64,000 nucleotides of DNA from Catenulispora sp. MAP5-51 (GCF_041261205.1 NZ_JBGCCH010000002.1:620001-684000); one strand, 5' to 3'. Numbered from the stretch's first letter, positions 7,207 to 16,256 are shown. Made by a program: numbers and translations. The notes: generated from the letters alone by a model not told the origin.

Positions 7207-7382
7207 CTGTCAGAGCACGCCGTGGACGCTCTCCCAGCTCATCATGCTCCCCGGGGTCTGGAAGTCTCGCGAGGAAGGCGTGTGTGGTCGGCTCTGTCGA
7301 GTGCGAACAGCGTTGCTGGATACGGCTGCCAGCTAACGCTGAGCTGCACGTATCGCACTCCTTACCTACGCCGACAGCCACA

Positions 7383-8117
7383 CTACGGCTTACGCGACAA
7401 GTCCCGCACGGCCTCCACGGTCTCCCCGATTCCCCTTACCAGGCGCTCGCCCTCGGCAGCCGATGAGCTCACGCGGTAGCCGCCCTCCTCAGGGCCCCTA
7501 GCCACGACCACTTCAGCAGCCGACATGTCGTACGGGTCCGCCGCAAGTCTGAGCGTGAACATCGAGAGGTACGGAAACATTCCTCCGGTGACGTCGTCAG
7601 CGTGCAGAGCGGTCAGCAGGTCGCGATACGTCTCCGCTTCCTGATCTGTCAGGACAATCTTCCATTGGGCAGGAACCGGCGTCCCATCCTCGTATCCCTG
7701 ACTGATCGGGGGGTATTCCAGGAAAGGGAACCGCGCCGTCAGTTCTCTGAGCTTCACCCCGGTCCGCCACGCCGCCAACATCCGCACAGCCTCGGCTAGG
7801 TCTGGCGTGCTGCCGGAGACCCAACCGGGATCTCTGAAGGGCTGTCCCGCCGAGATTGAGAAGCGGTGGCTGTCACCCCCCAGCAGCACCGCCATAGCAC
7901 CCCGGTCGGCTGTCAGACGCGCCGTGGTGAACGCCGACCGCCCCCATTCGTTCTGCACCTTGATCTCACCCAGATCGAGATGCTCGGCATGGGCTACTTG
8001 ACGCAGCGCGGCGGCCAGCCCCCCGGCCTCGATGAGGTCGGGGTAGAGATCGGCATTAAGGGCATCCGCGGGAGTGAGTCCGTCCGGGGTCCGGGCTAGA
8101 CTTCCTCCAATATCCAT
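7383..8117 (-). CDS. DUF6193-like protein, candidate immunity to the RHS toxin
   Basis: 244 residues from the ATG at 8117, which has a good GGGAG site six bases upstream. An ATG nine codons earlier lacks one. The frame overlaps the last 22 bases of the RHS gene, an arrangement typical of toxin-immunity pairs. Features recall DUF6193: an LYPDLIEAGGLAAAL start, a central DLAEAVRMLAAWRTG stretch followed by LRELTARFPFLEY, and a C-terminal MFPYLSMFTLRLAADPYD block. DUF6193 proteins are often labelled 'natural product biosynthesis', but here the only neighbour is a toxin. Immunity is therefore inference from position. The protein is soluble, so it should act in the cytoplasm. Confidence 0.7.
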   Translation of the reverse strand: MDIGGSLARTPDGLTPADALNADLYPDLIEAGGLAAALRQVAHAEHLDLGEIKVQNEWGRSAFTTARLTADRGAMAVLLGGDSHRFSISAGQPFRDPGWVSGSTPDLAEAVRMLAAWRTGVKLRELTARFPFLEYPPISQGYEDGTPVPAQWKIVLTDQEAETYRDLLTALHADDVTGGMFPYLSMFTLRLAADPYDMSAAEVVVARGPEEGGYRVSSSAAEGERLVRGIGETVEAVRDLSRKP

Positions 8118-11100
8118 GCTTTCTCCCACTTCGGGTCGTACCACTGGGGTTCGTCCGGGAAAATCCGGCCGTTCTTGTCATAGAAATGTATCGAATCCCA
8201 AGACCGCTGACCGTGGATGACGGAGCGGGCAGCCCATCCCATTTCTTGTTCGGTCGCCTTCGCTCCGGGTTTGAGGCCGGCGACGGCCATGCCCTCGAAT
8301 CCTTCCGGCCCGAATCCCTCGGTGAGCACGTGAATGGTCTTGGCGGGATTGCCCAAGTCCGACCGAACGGCGCCTTGCCACGTGTCCTGGTACTGCTCGG
8401 ACATGTAGTGCTGGAATCCGTTCTTCTCCGCCCACTCCTTGGCGCCGTGGCCCTGGAACCCCAAACCCGTATCGGTCTTGACGCAGGCCAGGCCAAGCGG
8501 GTCGATCCAGGTCAGAGGGTTGACGACGTAGGCATGGTCGTTGGGGGCCGGAGCTAGTCCGAGAGGGTCGGGGCTGAGATACGCGGCCGTGTCTGGGTCG
8601 TAGTAGCGGTTGAGGTTGTAGTGCAGACCGGTTTCGGTGTCGTGGTACTGCCCCGCGAAGCGTAGTGGGCAGTCCGTGCCATGGTCCGCGGTGGTTGAGA
8701 GCGTGCGGCCCCACAGGCCGGTCACCGTACGCCAGGCGATCCGGCCATCGGCGGTCACCAACTCGGTCGGCGCCCCGGCCAGGTCGGTGATGATGGCATA
8801 GAAGGCCTCGTCGACCACGCGCTGTTCGGCATCGGCGCCCCGGCTTCGGCGGCGCTGCGCAGCCGGGGCGAACGTTCCCGGCTCGTAGTCCCATGTGAGG
8901 GTCGTAACGGTGGCGTCCGCATCGACGGCGGATTGCTCGGCCAGTCGGACACCGTCCCAAACGAACGCAACGCGCTCGGTTTCCACGCCGTCCGGCGAGA
9001 TTCGGGTCTTGGCCGTCCGTCGGCCGAGGGGGTCGTAAGAGTAATGCCATGTCGCCCCGTCGGGAGTGACGACCTGAACGAGCCGGTCCTCGCCATCCCA
9101 GCTGTACGCCCAGACCTTGCGGCGGCCGTCGAGAGTGCGCCGCACAGCCCGGACGAGCCGACCAGCCGCATCGTGTTCGTAGCGTGTGCGGCCAGCCTGG
9201 CGAATCAAGGTCCGCTCGGTCTCGAAGACGGCGGTACCGTTCGCATCTCCGTCGAGGCTCGAGGCGGCCTGCGAAAGATTGCCGAAGGCGTCATAGGCGT
9301 ATGACTCGGTCCAGGTTCCGGCATCGACTCCCTGGACACGGCCTACCGAATCAGCCGTATACCGCCGGGTCCCCGACAGGGAATCACGGATCTCGACAGG
9401 TATCCCGTCGGAGCGGTAATCCCACTCACGCCCGAACACCAGCCGTTCGGAGGCGGCGGCGTCCGGCTCCGAAGCGCCTGATCGATCCCCTGCCCACAGA
9501 CGCAACCCGCCGAGCCGCCCCGCCGCGTCGAGTCGCCGTTCGAGACGGGCACCGCCGGCGAAAGCCCGCTCAACCTCCCGCCCCGCGGCGTCGTGGAGGA
9601 AGCTCAGTTCCGTGCCGCCGGCCTGCAACGCTGCGGGCCGGCCCGCGGCGTCATAGGTCCAGGTCGAAGTCACGCCGGCTGGCGTGGTTCGCCGGACCCG
9701 CCGCCCCGCACGATCGAACTCATACGCCGTAGTACGGCCGTCGACGGTCTCGGAGACCACCCGCCCTGCGGCATCGCGGGCATACACGATCTCGCTGCCT
9801 GGCCCCGTAGCACGCAGCAACCGGCCCATGGCGTCGTACTCGTAGCCGAACTCTCCGTCCGGAATACGACGCCGCGCCACCAGGCCGTTCGTGTCCCGCT
9901 CGAACTCGACACGACCACCAGCCGCGTCTGTTCGCAGACGCATCCGGCCGGATGCGTCATATACGTAGTCGACCGTTCGACCTATGAAGTCCGTTTCCGA
10001 TACCAGCCGGCCAGCCAGATCGTGAGCATAGCTCCACGCCGCACCTGCCGCGTTGGTCACACGTATCGGCCGCAGTTCGGCGTCGAAAGCGAACTCGTAG
10101 CGGTTGCCGTCAGCCTCCATTCGGGCAGTGACGGTGCCGAAAGGCCCGTTCTCGTAAGCAGTCACCGCGCCGCCGGGCGACGTCAGCGACAGCAGCCGTC
10201 CCTCCGCGTCATAGGCCCACTCAGTGCGACCTCCGTCCGGCTCGACGCGCCAGGTCGGCCGCCCTTCCACGGTCCACGCGCATTCCGTCACCGCCCCCAT
10301 GGGATCGGTCACGCGGACTACCCGGCCGAACGCGTCCCGGACCAGGTGGGTAACCGCACCCAGTGGATCGACAAGCGTCAGCGGGAGACCCGCGGGATTC
10401 GTCTCGTAACCGGTCACCGCGCCGAGGGCATCGGCCGCACTCAGCAATACGCCGCGGTTCCCGTACTCGAACGTCGTGGTGGCGCCCGTAGGATCGGTCA
10501 CCGTCAGCAGGTTGCCCCGGTGATCGTAGTGGCGGTGCCACTCGGCGCCATCCGGCAGCCGGATCACCGCGACCTTGTGCAACGACGTGTACTCGGCCAC
10601 CACGGCTGTGCCGTCGGGCCGTCGCCCGGCGATTGTGTCGCCACGCTCGTCGATCTCGTACACAGAGCTGTTGCCGAGGGCGTCGGTGCGGCGGAGCAGC
10701 CGGCCTTCGAGGTCGTATTCGGTGAAGACAGTGTTGCCGAGCGGATCAGTCTCCGAGAGCACGTGGCCGGCGTCGTCGTACCGGAAGATGGTCGCGTTGC
10801 CGAGGCTCGAGGTGTGGACGGTGGTCCGTCCGTCGATGTCGTAGACGAAGGTGCCGGACATGAATCCGCCGTCGCCGCTGGTTCGCACGACTCGGCCGAG
10901 GGCGTCGTACTCGTAGACATAGCGGTAGCCGACGCGGTCGATCCACGCGGTGATCCGGTCGGAGTCGTCCCACGTATAGCGGAGCGGTAGGTCCGAGGAG
11001 TCGACTACTCCGGTGAGGCGTCCGCGTTCGTCGTAGCTGAACTTCTTGACGTCGATGCCGTTCTCGGTACCGTCGTGCAGCCGTAGCCCCGCTATGCGCG

Positions 11101-12622
11101 GACCGGTGGCAGTCAGCACGGTATCCACATCTATGCGATAGGCCGGATGCTCCACCGCAATCGGCGTGCCGCGCGCGTCCCGCAGAAAGTTGATGCGGTT
11201 ACCGTTACGGTCCGATATGGCCGTCAGGTCACGGATCTGGCCGTGCTCGTCTTGGTAGTGGACTGTAGCGAAATGTCTGGCGATTCCAGTGAACGGGTCG
11301 AAGATGCGGATCTCGTCGGCTTCGCGGTCCCAGCTGAGCGGCCAGCGATTCCCGCGCCCCGGTAGGACGTCCTCGCCCTGTCCGGGAACCGGATAGTCCA
11401 GACGCTGAGCGTCATCACCGGCGAAATGGACGCCGGCCTCGTTGACCGACAGGCGCTGATCCATGGTGGAGGCCCAGCCTGGACCGAATAGCCGACCCAT
11501 GCCGTAGCCGGAGCTGTATGCACGGCGCAACACCACCGGCAGCGTGCCCGGCAGCGTCAGGTCGGTCTCATCGGTGAGCATCCAGCCGGACACCACATCG
11601 ATGGGGTCGTCCTTGCAGATGGCCGGACCGTTGCCTTCCGCAGTGCGCGCCTCGGCCCCAGCGGCCCCCTCCGCACCTTCCTCGGCTTCCCGGCCAAGCT
11701 TTCCCGCCAACTTGCCGCCAAGCGAACCGATGGCTTTGCCGCCGAGGAAGGTGAGGCCGAGCATGCCGGCGCCCATCAGCGCGTCGCCCCAGTGGCCCTG
11801 CATCGCGTCGCCGGCGATCTCCAGACCGGTGCCGGCCAGTGCGATCAGGTTGTCGGCCTCGGCCAGGCCCGCGGTGATGACGTCGACGCCGGGAATCCAC
11901 GAGGTGGCCAACGCCAGCACGTCCAGAAACGGTGCGAGGTCGTTGGCGATCTCGGCGATCTTGCCGCCCCACTCGGCCAGGTCCGCACCGATGTGCTCCC
12001 ACCAGTGCTTGTTGTGGATGCCGTCCGACTGGGCGTGGCCTATCGCCTTCGCGCAGTCCTTCGCGGCGGTGATCCTGTCGTCGTAGGCGTCCTCAGCTTG
12101 CTTGGCCAGGTCGGTCATGCGGGCCTTGGCGTTGTTCAGGCTGGTCTGCGCGGTGTCGTGCGCCGTTTGGGCGTCGGTGACGGCCTGCGGGTCAGGGCTG
12201 GCGGCATGGTTCTGCTGCGCCGTCTTCAGATCGGCCGCGGCGTTTGTGGCATTGGTGGTCGCACGCTGCAAATCGGCGTGCGCATCCTGCGCCTGGCGCA
12301 GCGCCAAGTCGGCCTTGGACTGGGCGGCCTGCAACTTGGGCGCATAGGCCGACAGCGCGTCGGAGGCCTCGCTGTATGAGGTGTACAGCTTCTGCAGGCG
12401 TCCTGGCAGAGGACCATAGTTGGACTTGAACGCATCAGCGGTCCGGCCGACCCACTCCAGAGCAGCAGCGTCAGAGCCGAACGAGTTCAGGCTCCGGTAA
12501 GCCGACTCCACATCGTGGGCAAAGTCCCCGAACTCCTTGGCGAGCGCTTGTACTGACTCCACTACACCAGGCGTCGGATCCCCATCCAGGCCCAGAATGT
12601 CCCAGCCGGTTGGACGCACCAT
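8096..12622 (-). CDS. RHS-repeat polymorphic toxin with WXG-type N-terminus
   Basis: 1508 residues. The ATG at 12622 is chosen because it gives the same N-terminus (MVRPTGWDILGLDGDP) as two related sequences and follows GGGGAGGGG; longer versions are unlikely. Order: W-V-G motif helical domain with coiled coil (1-225), hydrophobic Gly-rich segment (about 235-330), DUF6531-like start of the shell (PIDVVSGWMLTDETDL, about 355-430), many YD/RHS repeats (about 480-1290), RHS core (LRFAGQYHDTETGLHYNLNR) and the pre-toxin signature DPLGLA at 1374-1379. The last 129 residues (1380-1508) are the toxin tip. I do not recognise that tip; it is rich in Trp, His and Gly. Known RHS proteins enclose and autocleave such tips. 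Confidence 0.9.
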   Translation of the reverse strand: MVRPTGWDILGLDGDPTPGVVESVQALAKEFGDFAHDVESAYRSLNSFGSDAAALEWVGRTADAFKSNYGPLPGRLQKLYTSYSEASDALSAYAPKLQAAQSKADLALRQAQDAHADLQRATTNATNAAADLKTAQQNHAASPDPQAVTDAQTAHDTAQTSLNNAKARMTDLAKQAEDAYDDRITAAKDCAKAIGHAQSDGIHNKHWWEHIGADLAEWGGKIAEIANDLAPFLDVLALATSWIPGVDVITAGLAEADNLIALAGTGLEIAGDAMQGHWGDALMGAGMLGLTFLGGKAIGSLGGKLAGKLGREAEEGAEGAAGAEARTAEGNGPAICKDDPIDVVSGWMLTDETDLTLPGTLPVVLRRAYSSGYGMGRLFGPGWASTMDQRLSVNEAGVHFAGDDAQRLDYPVPGQGEDVLPGRGNRWPLSWDREADEIRIFDPFTGIARHFATVHYQDEHGQIRDLTAISDRNGNRINFLRDARGTPIAVEHPAYRIDVDTVLTATGPRIAGLRLHDGTENGIDVKKFSYDERGRLTGVVDSSDLPLRYTWDDSDRITAWIDRVGYRYVYEYDALGRVVRTSGDGGFMSGTFVYDIDGRTTVHTSSLGNATIFRYDDAGHVLSETDPLGNTVFTEYDLEGRLLRRTDALGNSSVYEIDERGDTIAGRRPDGTAVVAEYTSLHKVAVIRLPDGAEWHRHYDHRGNLLTVTDPTGATTTFEYGNRGVLLSAADALGAVTGYETNPAGLPLTLVDPLGAVTHLVRDAFGRVVRVTDPMGAVTECAWTVEGRPTWRVEPDGGRTEWAYDAEGRLLSLTSPGGAVTAYENGPFGTVTARMEADGNRYEFAFDAELRPIRVTNAAGAAWSYAHDLAGRLVSETDFIGRTVDYVYDASGRMRLRTDAAGGRVEFERDTNGLVARRRIPDGEFGYEYDAMGRLLRATGPGSEIVYARDAAGRVVSETVDGRTTAYEFDRAGRRVRRTTPAGVTSTWTYDAAGRPAALQAGGTELSFLHDAAGREVERAFAGGARLERRLDAAGRLGGLRLWAGDRSGASEPDAAASERLVFGREWDYRSDGIPVEIRDSLSGTRRYTADSVGRVQGVDAGTWTESYAYDAFGNLSQAASSLDGDANGTAVFETERTLIRQAGRTRYEHDAAGRLVRAVRRTLDGRRKVWAYSWDGEDRLVQVVTPDGATWHYSYDPLGRRTAKTRISPDGVETERVAFVWDGVRLAEQSAVDADATVTTLTWDYEPGTFAPAAQRRRSRGADAEQRVVDEAFYAIITDLAGAPTELVTADGRIAWRTVTGLWGRTLSTTADHGTDCPLRFAGQYHDTETGLHYNLNRYYDPDTAAYLSPDPLGLAPAPNDHAYVVNPLTWIDPLGLACVKTDTGLGFQGHGAKEWAEKNGFQHYMSEQYQDTWQGAVRSDLGNPAKTIHVLTEGFGPEGFEGMAVAGLKPGAKATEQEMGWAARSVIHGQRSWDSIHFYDKNGRIFPDEPQWYDPKWEKAWILEEV

Positions 12623-12784
12623 AAGTGAACCCCTCCCCGTGTCCCACCAGTCAGGCGCACTGCTATAACAGAGCCCTGCCGGAGCGTGATCACCCCGTGG
12701 GAGTCTGCTCAAATGATCCGCCAGCCGCTGGTTCGGTGAGGGCAGGGATGAGCGGCGATGAACTCTGGCTGTTGGCCGGTCAAG

Positions 12785-12806
12785 GTTGCATTCCGGGTTG
12801 CATTCC
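12785..12806 (+). repeat. GTTGCATTCC pair left of fragment 3
   Basis: Two copies, at 12785-12794 and 12797-12806, with a 12-bp period about 100 bp before the tRNA-Ser fragment. Spacing and sequence match the pair before fragment 1, so module B and the segment left of fragment 1 share a right-end type. Confidence 0.5.
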
Positions 12807-12906
12807 TAAGTTCACGCCTGCTTCGCAGGAGCGAACCACTGTCGCATGCCTTCGCTCCGCCGCAGGTCGGCAAATGCATGCGAAGCCTGCGATACGCCCT
12901 CTCGAA

Positions 12907-12959
12907 CCTCGAAAGCGTGTGAGGTGCAAGCCTCCGTGGGTTCAAATCCCACCGTCACC
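12907..12959 (+). repeat. tRNA-Ser(CGA) 3' fragment, attachment-site core 3
   Basis: 53 bases identical to copies 1 and 2, ending GTCACC. The next base is A in place of the discriminator G. No hairpin follows, unlike the other two copies, and the chromosomal-looking ABC operon begins 60 bp later. This is probably the outermost right junction of the island. Confidence 0.88.
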
Positions 12960-13018
12960 AACTGAGACAGAGTCGGAGCCAACTCGCCAACGCCCTGCCC
13001 GACTGCCCTACCCCCGCC

Positions 13019-15538
13019 CTACTCCAGTGCCTGCCGCCCGATCGACCGCGGCTCCCGCCCGGCGAACACCCACCCGCCGACCGCGGCCGCCACGGGAATG
13101 CCGACCACGATCAGCAGCAGGTCGGTCACCGGCACGTTGTGCATCTGGGCACTGAGTTCGTCCTGGTAGTAGCAGACGATCCCCACGTAGGCGACCAGCG
13201 TGCCCAGCACCGAGGACAGCAGCCCCAGTGCCCCGGCCGTCGCCGCCGTGATCGCGCGGCGTGTGCGGCGGCGCGCGCCGGTGGCGGTCAGGGTGCGCAG
13301 GTCGCCGGTGGTTTCGCTGCGGACCAGGCCGACGGTGGTGGCCAGGATGCCCAGGGCGAGGAGGATTCCGGTTGCCGAGGCGAAGCCGAGGACTTGGTTC
13401 AGGGTGGGGATGTTGTTGCGGGTCTCGATGGTCACGGTGTGCTGGGCGGCCAGGCGGCGGGCGGTCGCCGCCTCGGTGTCGGTCAGTGGTTTGGTGGTGT
13501 GGATCAGCCAGTTGTCGGCGGTGGTTCCGAGGTGCATGAGGTCCACGGCGTGCCGGGTCAGCACCAGGTTGGGTTCGGAGGTGCCGGTGGGCAGCTGTGG
13601 GAAGTACTGGATTTTCGGGTGGGGGAAGGGGGTGGGGCGCGGCCCGTCGGGCTGGGGGCCCTGGGGGTGCGGGATGACGTCCAGGTCCGCCACCTGGTTC
13701 AGGCGCTGCCTGGCGGTGATGATCATCGTGTCCGGGTTGATGGCGGCCGGGTCGATTCCGTAGTGGCGCAGTAGTTCCGGGGTGGCCACGTAGACGACGC
13801 CGTTGCTGCGGCAGCTGCGGCCGCCGTGTCCGGCCGAGCACGTGCCGACGCCGGCCTCGGCGACTTCCAGCGGCAGGATGTCCGAGGAGCCGACGGCGGT
13901 GCCGATCGCCGTGGCAGCGGCCTGATCCTGGGCCGCTGGGGTGGCGGTCGTGGCGGTCGTGGCGGGCTGTGGCGTCGAGGGGCCGAGGCCCTGGGCCGCG
14001 TCCGAGGAGCCGCCGGCGACGATCAGGGCGTTGTACGGCAGGTTCGGCCCGACGTAGTCGACGCTGTCCGAGAAGCGGCCGGCGGTGATCAGGATGACCA
14101 TCATCGCCATGTAGACCGCCACCGAACTGGCCGCCAGTGCCGGTCCCGACCGCGAGCGGTAGCGGGCCACGTCCCGGAACGCGACGCGCGCCGCGAACGG
14201 CATCCGGCCGGCGATCGTGCCCAGCGCCCCGGCGGCGAGCGGCGCCACCGAGATCAGCCCGAATATCGCGCACAGCAGGGCGGCCAGCACCCCGGCCTGC
14301 ACCCGGCCGCCGCCACCGGCCGCGACCCCGCCGCCGGCCAGCAGCAGCACCACGGAGGCCGCCAGCAGGACCGCCGGTTTCCACGCGGTGCGCGCGATCG
14401 GCTTGGGCGGCATCGGCCGGCGGGCGAGCGAGGCGACCACCGACATCTGCGCGGCGTCGCGCGCCGGCCGGCGGGCGGCCAGCGTCGCGGTGACGACCGC
14501 CAGGACCATGGCGGTGCCGATCAGCCACCACGGCACCTGGCTCCAGGACACGTGGTGGTTGACGCTGGCCGAGAAGCCGGGCGCGTAGGCGATCCAGACC
14601 GCCAGCCCGAGTACAGCCCCCGCGATGGCCCCGGCCACGCCGACCACCGTGCCGTTGGCGACCATGACCCGGCGCACGTCGCGATCGGTGGCGCCGAGCG
14701 AAGCGAGCATCCCCAGGGCGCGCTGACGACGCTGGGCGAGGACCGTGAATCCGGCCACTGACACCAGGCCCACGAAGACCAGCCCGACGCAGGTGAAGAT
14801 CAGGACCAGGAAGGCTGGCGGGATGCCGGACGGCGTCTGCGGTGAGATCGGCTGGACGTGCTGTGGGAAGGCGAAGCCCGCGAGTGAGTCGGCTGTGGCG
14901 TGGAAGAGCACGGTGGCCTGCACCGGCCCGGTCAGGGTTCCCGGGGCGACCAGTGCGAAGGCGTCGCCGAGGTTCCAGGGGTTCTCCACGGTGCCGACGA
15001 CGTCGTAGTCGTGTCCGGCGGCCTTCCAGACGTCGCCGATGCGCAAGCCCAGCTGCGATGCCAGATTCGCGGTCAGCGCGATCTGGCCGACGCCGGTCGG
15101 CCAGTGCCCGGAGCGCAGGGCGAGCAGGGAATGCCCGAACAGACCGTTCGGGTCCTGCGACCGCAGCTGCGCGCCGCCTTTGGCCCCGGTGGCGACGTCC
15201 TGATTCTCGATGACGTCGACCCCGCCGAAATGCTTGCGGACTGCGTCGATGTCGCCGGCCAGGCCGGCGCTGCCGCCGTCGCCTTCCAGCACGACCTGAT
15301 GAGAGGCGGTACCGAACGTGGACGTCGGCGGAACCGGTGTGTTGGTCAGGACCGCGCCGCCCAGCGTCGTCACCGCCACCGCTGTCGTGATCAGTGCCAG
15401 GACCAGGATCTGCTGGCGCCACTCGCGGCGGAACAGCCGCCAGGCCCAGCGCCGGACGGCCCGCTTGGCCGGTCGGCCACCGCGCGCCGGACGATCGGCG
15501 CGCTCCCGTTCGAGCACCGCGGCAGGCGCGGCGCTCAC
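13019..15538 (-). CDS. ABC transporter permease, FtsX/MacB type
   Basis: 839 residues. One N-terminal membrane helix (about 32-52) is followed by an extracytoplasmic domain. Three helices (about 250-380) then contain the FtsX-like block, including the basic RRQRALGMLASLGAT coupling loop. A second half has helices around 410-470 and a final FtsX-like block (about 690-830, GDLRTLTATGARRRTRR). This two-unit design is typical of actinobacterial FtsX permeases that export lipids or peptides. The start overlaps the stop of the ATPase gene by four bases. Together with the ATPase and PadR it forms a three-gene operon. The substrate is unknown. Confidence 0.9.
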   Translation of the reverse strand: MSAAPAAVLERERADRPARGGRPAKRAVRRWAWRLFRREWRQQILVLALITTAVAVTTLGGAVLTNTPVPPTSTFGTASHQVVLEGDGGSAGLAGDIDAVRKHFGGVDVIENQDVATGAKGGAQLRSQDPNGLFGHSLLALRSGHWPTGVGQIALTANLASQLGLRIGDVWKAAGHDYDVVGTVENPWNLGDAFALVAPGTLTGPVQATVLFHATADSLAGFAFPQHVQPISPQTPSGIPPAFLVLIFTCVGLVFVGLVSVAGFTVLAQRRQRALGMLASLGATDRDVRRVMVANGTVVGVAGAIAGAVLGLAVWIAYAPGFSASVNHHVSWSQVPWWLIGTAMVLAVVTATLAARRPARDAAQMSVVASLARRPMPPKPIARTAWKPAVLLAASVVLLLAGGGVAAGGGGRVQAGVLAALLCAIFGLISVAPLAAGALGTIAGRMPFAARVAFRDVARYRSRSGPALAASSVAVYMAMMVILITAGRFSDSVDYVGPNLPYNALIVAGGSSDAAQGLGPSTPQPATTATTATPAAQDQAAATAIGTAVGSSDILPLEVAEAGVGTCSAGHGGRSCRSNGVVYVATPELLRHYGIDPAAINPDTMIITARQRLNQVADLDVIPHPQGPQPDGPRPTPFPHPKIQYFPQLPTGTSEPNLVLTRHAVDLMHLGTTADNWLIHTTKPLTDTEAATARRLAAQHTVTIETRNNIPTLNQVLGFASATGILLALGILATTVGLVRSETTGDLRTLTATGARRRTRRAITAATAGALGLLSSVLGTLVAYVGIVCYYQDELSAQMHNVPVTDLLLIVVGIPVAAAVGGWVFAGREPRSIGRQALE

Positions 15539-16254
15539 CGTCCGCTCCCCGGAGCCGACTCCAGCAGCGACTCAGGACGCTGGCGCGACGTCTGGTCCAC
15601 GATCCGGCCGTCGCGGATGAACACGACACGGTCGGCCCACGCCGCGAGCTGCGCGTCGTGTGTCACGAACACCGCGGCCACACCCCGCTTGCACGCGGCC
15701 ACCAGCAGCCGCATCACCGCCTCGCCGTTGGCCGAGTCCAGCGCGCCGGAGGGCTCGTCGGCCAGCAGCAGGCCGCGCTCGCCCACGATCGCGCGGGCGA
15801 TCGACACCCGCTGGCGCTCGCCGCCCGACAGCTGGTCGGGGAAGTGGCCCGCGCGGTCGGTCAGCCCGAGCGACTCCATAGCGCTCAGGGCTGCCACGCG
15901 CGCCTTTCGGGCCGGGACACCGTCGAGCTCCAGCGGCATGGCGACGTTCTCGGCCGCGGTGAGGCCCGCGAGCAGGTTGTAGTCCTGGAACACGTAGCCG
16001 ATGCGGCGGCGGCGCAGCGCGGCTTTGGCGTCACGGCTGAGCGAGGTCAGCGACCGGCCGTCGATGAGCACGTCGCCCTCGGTCGGATCCTCCAGGCTGC
16101 CGGCCACGGTCAGCAGCGTGCTCTTGCCCGAGCCGCTGGGGCCCATGACGGCCACGAGCGAGCCGGCCTCCACGCTCAGGTTGACGCCCTGGAGGGCGTG
16201 CACCTCGGTCGATCCGTCGTTGTAGGACTTGGAGACGTTCTTCAGCTCGAGCAT
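15535..16254 (-). CDS. ABC transporter ATP-binding protein (LolD/MacB family)
   Basis: 239 residues, full length for this family. Walker A is GPSGSGKST at 38-46. The family signature LSGGERQRVSIARAI is followed by LLADEPSGALDS (Walker B plus D-loop) and a switch histidine in VFVTHD. It energises the FtsX-type permease encoded next, with a four-base stop/start overlap. It begins two bases after the PadR gene stops, so the regulator is co-transcribed with the pump. Confidence 0.95.
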   Translation of the reverse strand: MLELKNVSKSYNDGSTEVHALQGVNLSVEAGSLVAVMGPSGSGKSTLLTVAGSLEDPTEGDVLIDGRSLTSLSRDAKAALRRRRIGYVFQDYNLLAGLTAAENVAMPLELDGVPARKARVAALSAMESLGLTDRAGHFPDQLSGGERQRVSIARAIVGERGLLLADEPSGALDSANGEAVMRLLVAACKRGVAAVFVTHDAQLAAWADRVVFIRDGRIVDQTSRQRPESLLESAPGSGR

Positions 16255-16256
16255 GA

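Larger units (their letters stand above)
6591..7382. other. 790-bp gap: promoter of the RNase toxin and attachment region 2
   Basis: The leftward toxin promoter should lie just right of 6590, where a purine-rich GGGGAGGG ribosome site precedes the ATG, as it does for the RHS gene. No confident gene is present. A 92-residue minus frame (6998 to 6720) has poor codon usage and no match that I recognise. The region then holds the CAGTTGCA pair, tRNA-Ser fragment 2, a hairpin and the GTTGCATTCC pair. About 170 bp of nothing recognisable precede the stop of the next leftward gene. Confidence 0.45.
7052..12959. mobile_element. Module B: RHS toxin-immunity islet between tRNA-Ser cores 2 and 3
   Basis: The interval between direct-repeat cores 2 and 3, with a repeat unit of 5855 bp. 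It contains only an RHS toxin gene and its downstream immunity candidate, both leftward. Inside both ends are pairs of GTTGCATTCC repeats (7187-7206 and 12785-12806), a different type from module A. No integrase is encoded. The ABC operon right of core 3 has no toxin features, so core 3 probably marks the old chromosomal junction. Confidence 0.6.
12623..13018. other. 396-bp gap: RHS promoter region and attachment region 3
   Basis: Upstream of the RHS gene (12626-12700) the sequence resembles the region before the relic at 23448: the same GAACCCCTCCCC (minus-strand ribosome site), followed by a GTCAGGCG stretch and an AT-rich TTAT on the minus strand. This suggests a conserved promoter for this toxin family. 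Then come the GTTGCATTCC pair and tRNA-Ser fragment 3. From 12782 to 12906 the sequence resembles 3276-3400 (TTCACGCCTGC, GCTCCGC-GCAGGTC). No gene is seen. Confidence 0.45.

Noticed and set aside
13008-15629. 873-codon frame on the same strand as the FtsX permease
   Set aside because: It is a shifted frame over the permease, with an Arg-rich translation and no membrane helices.
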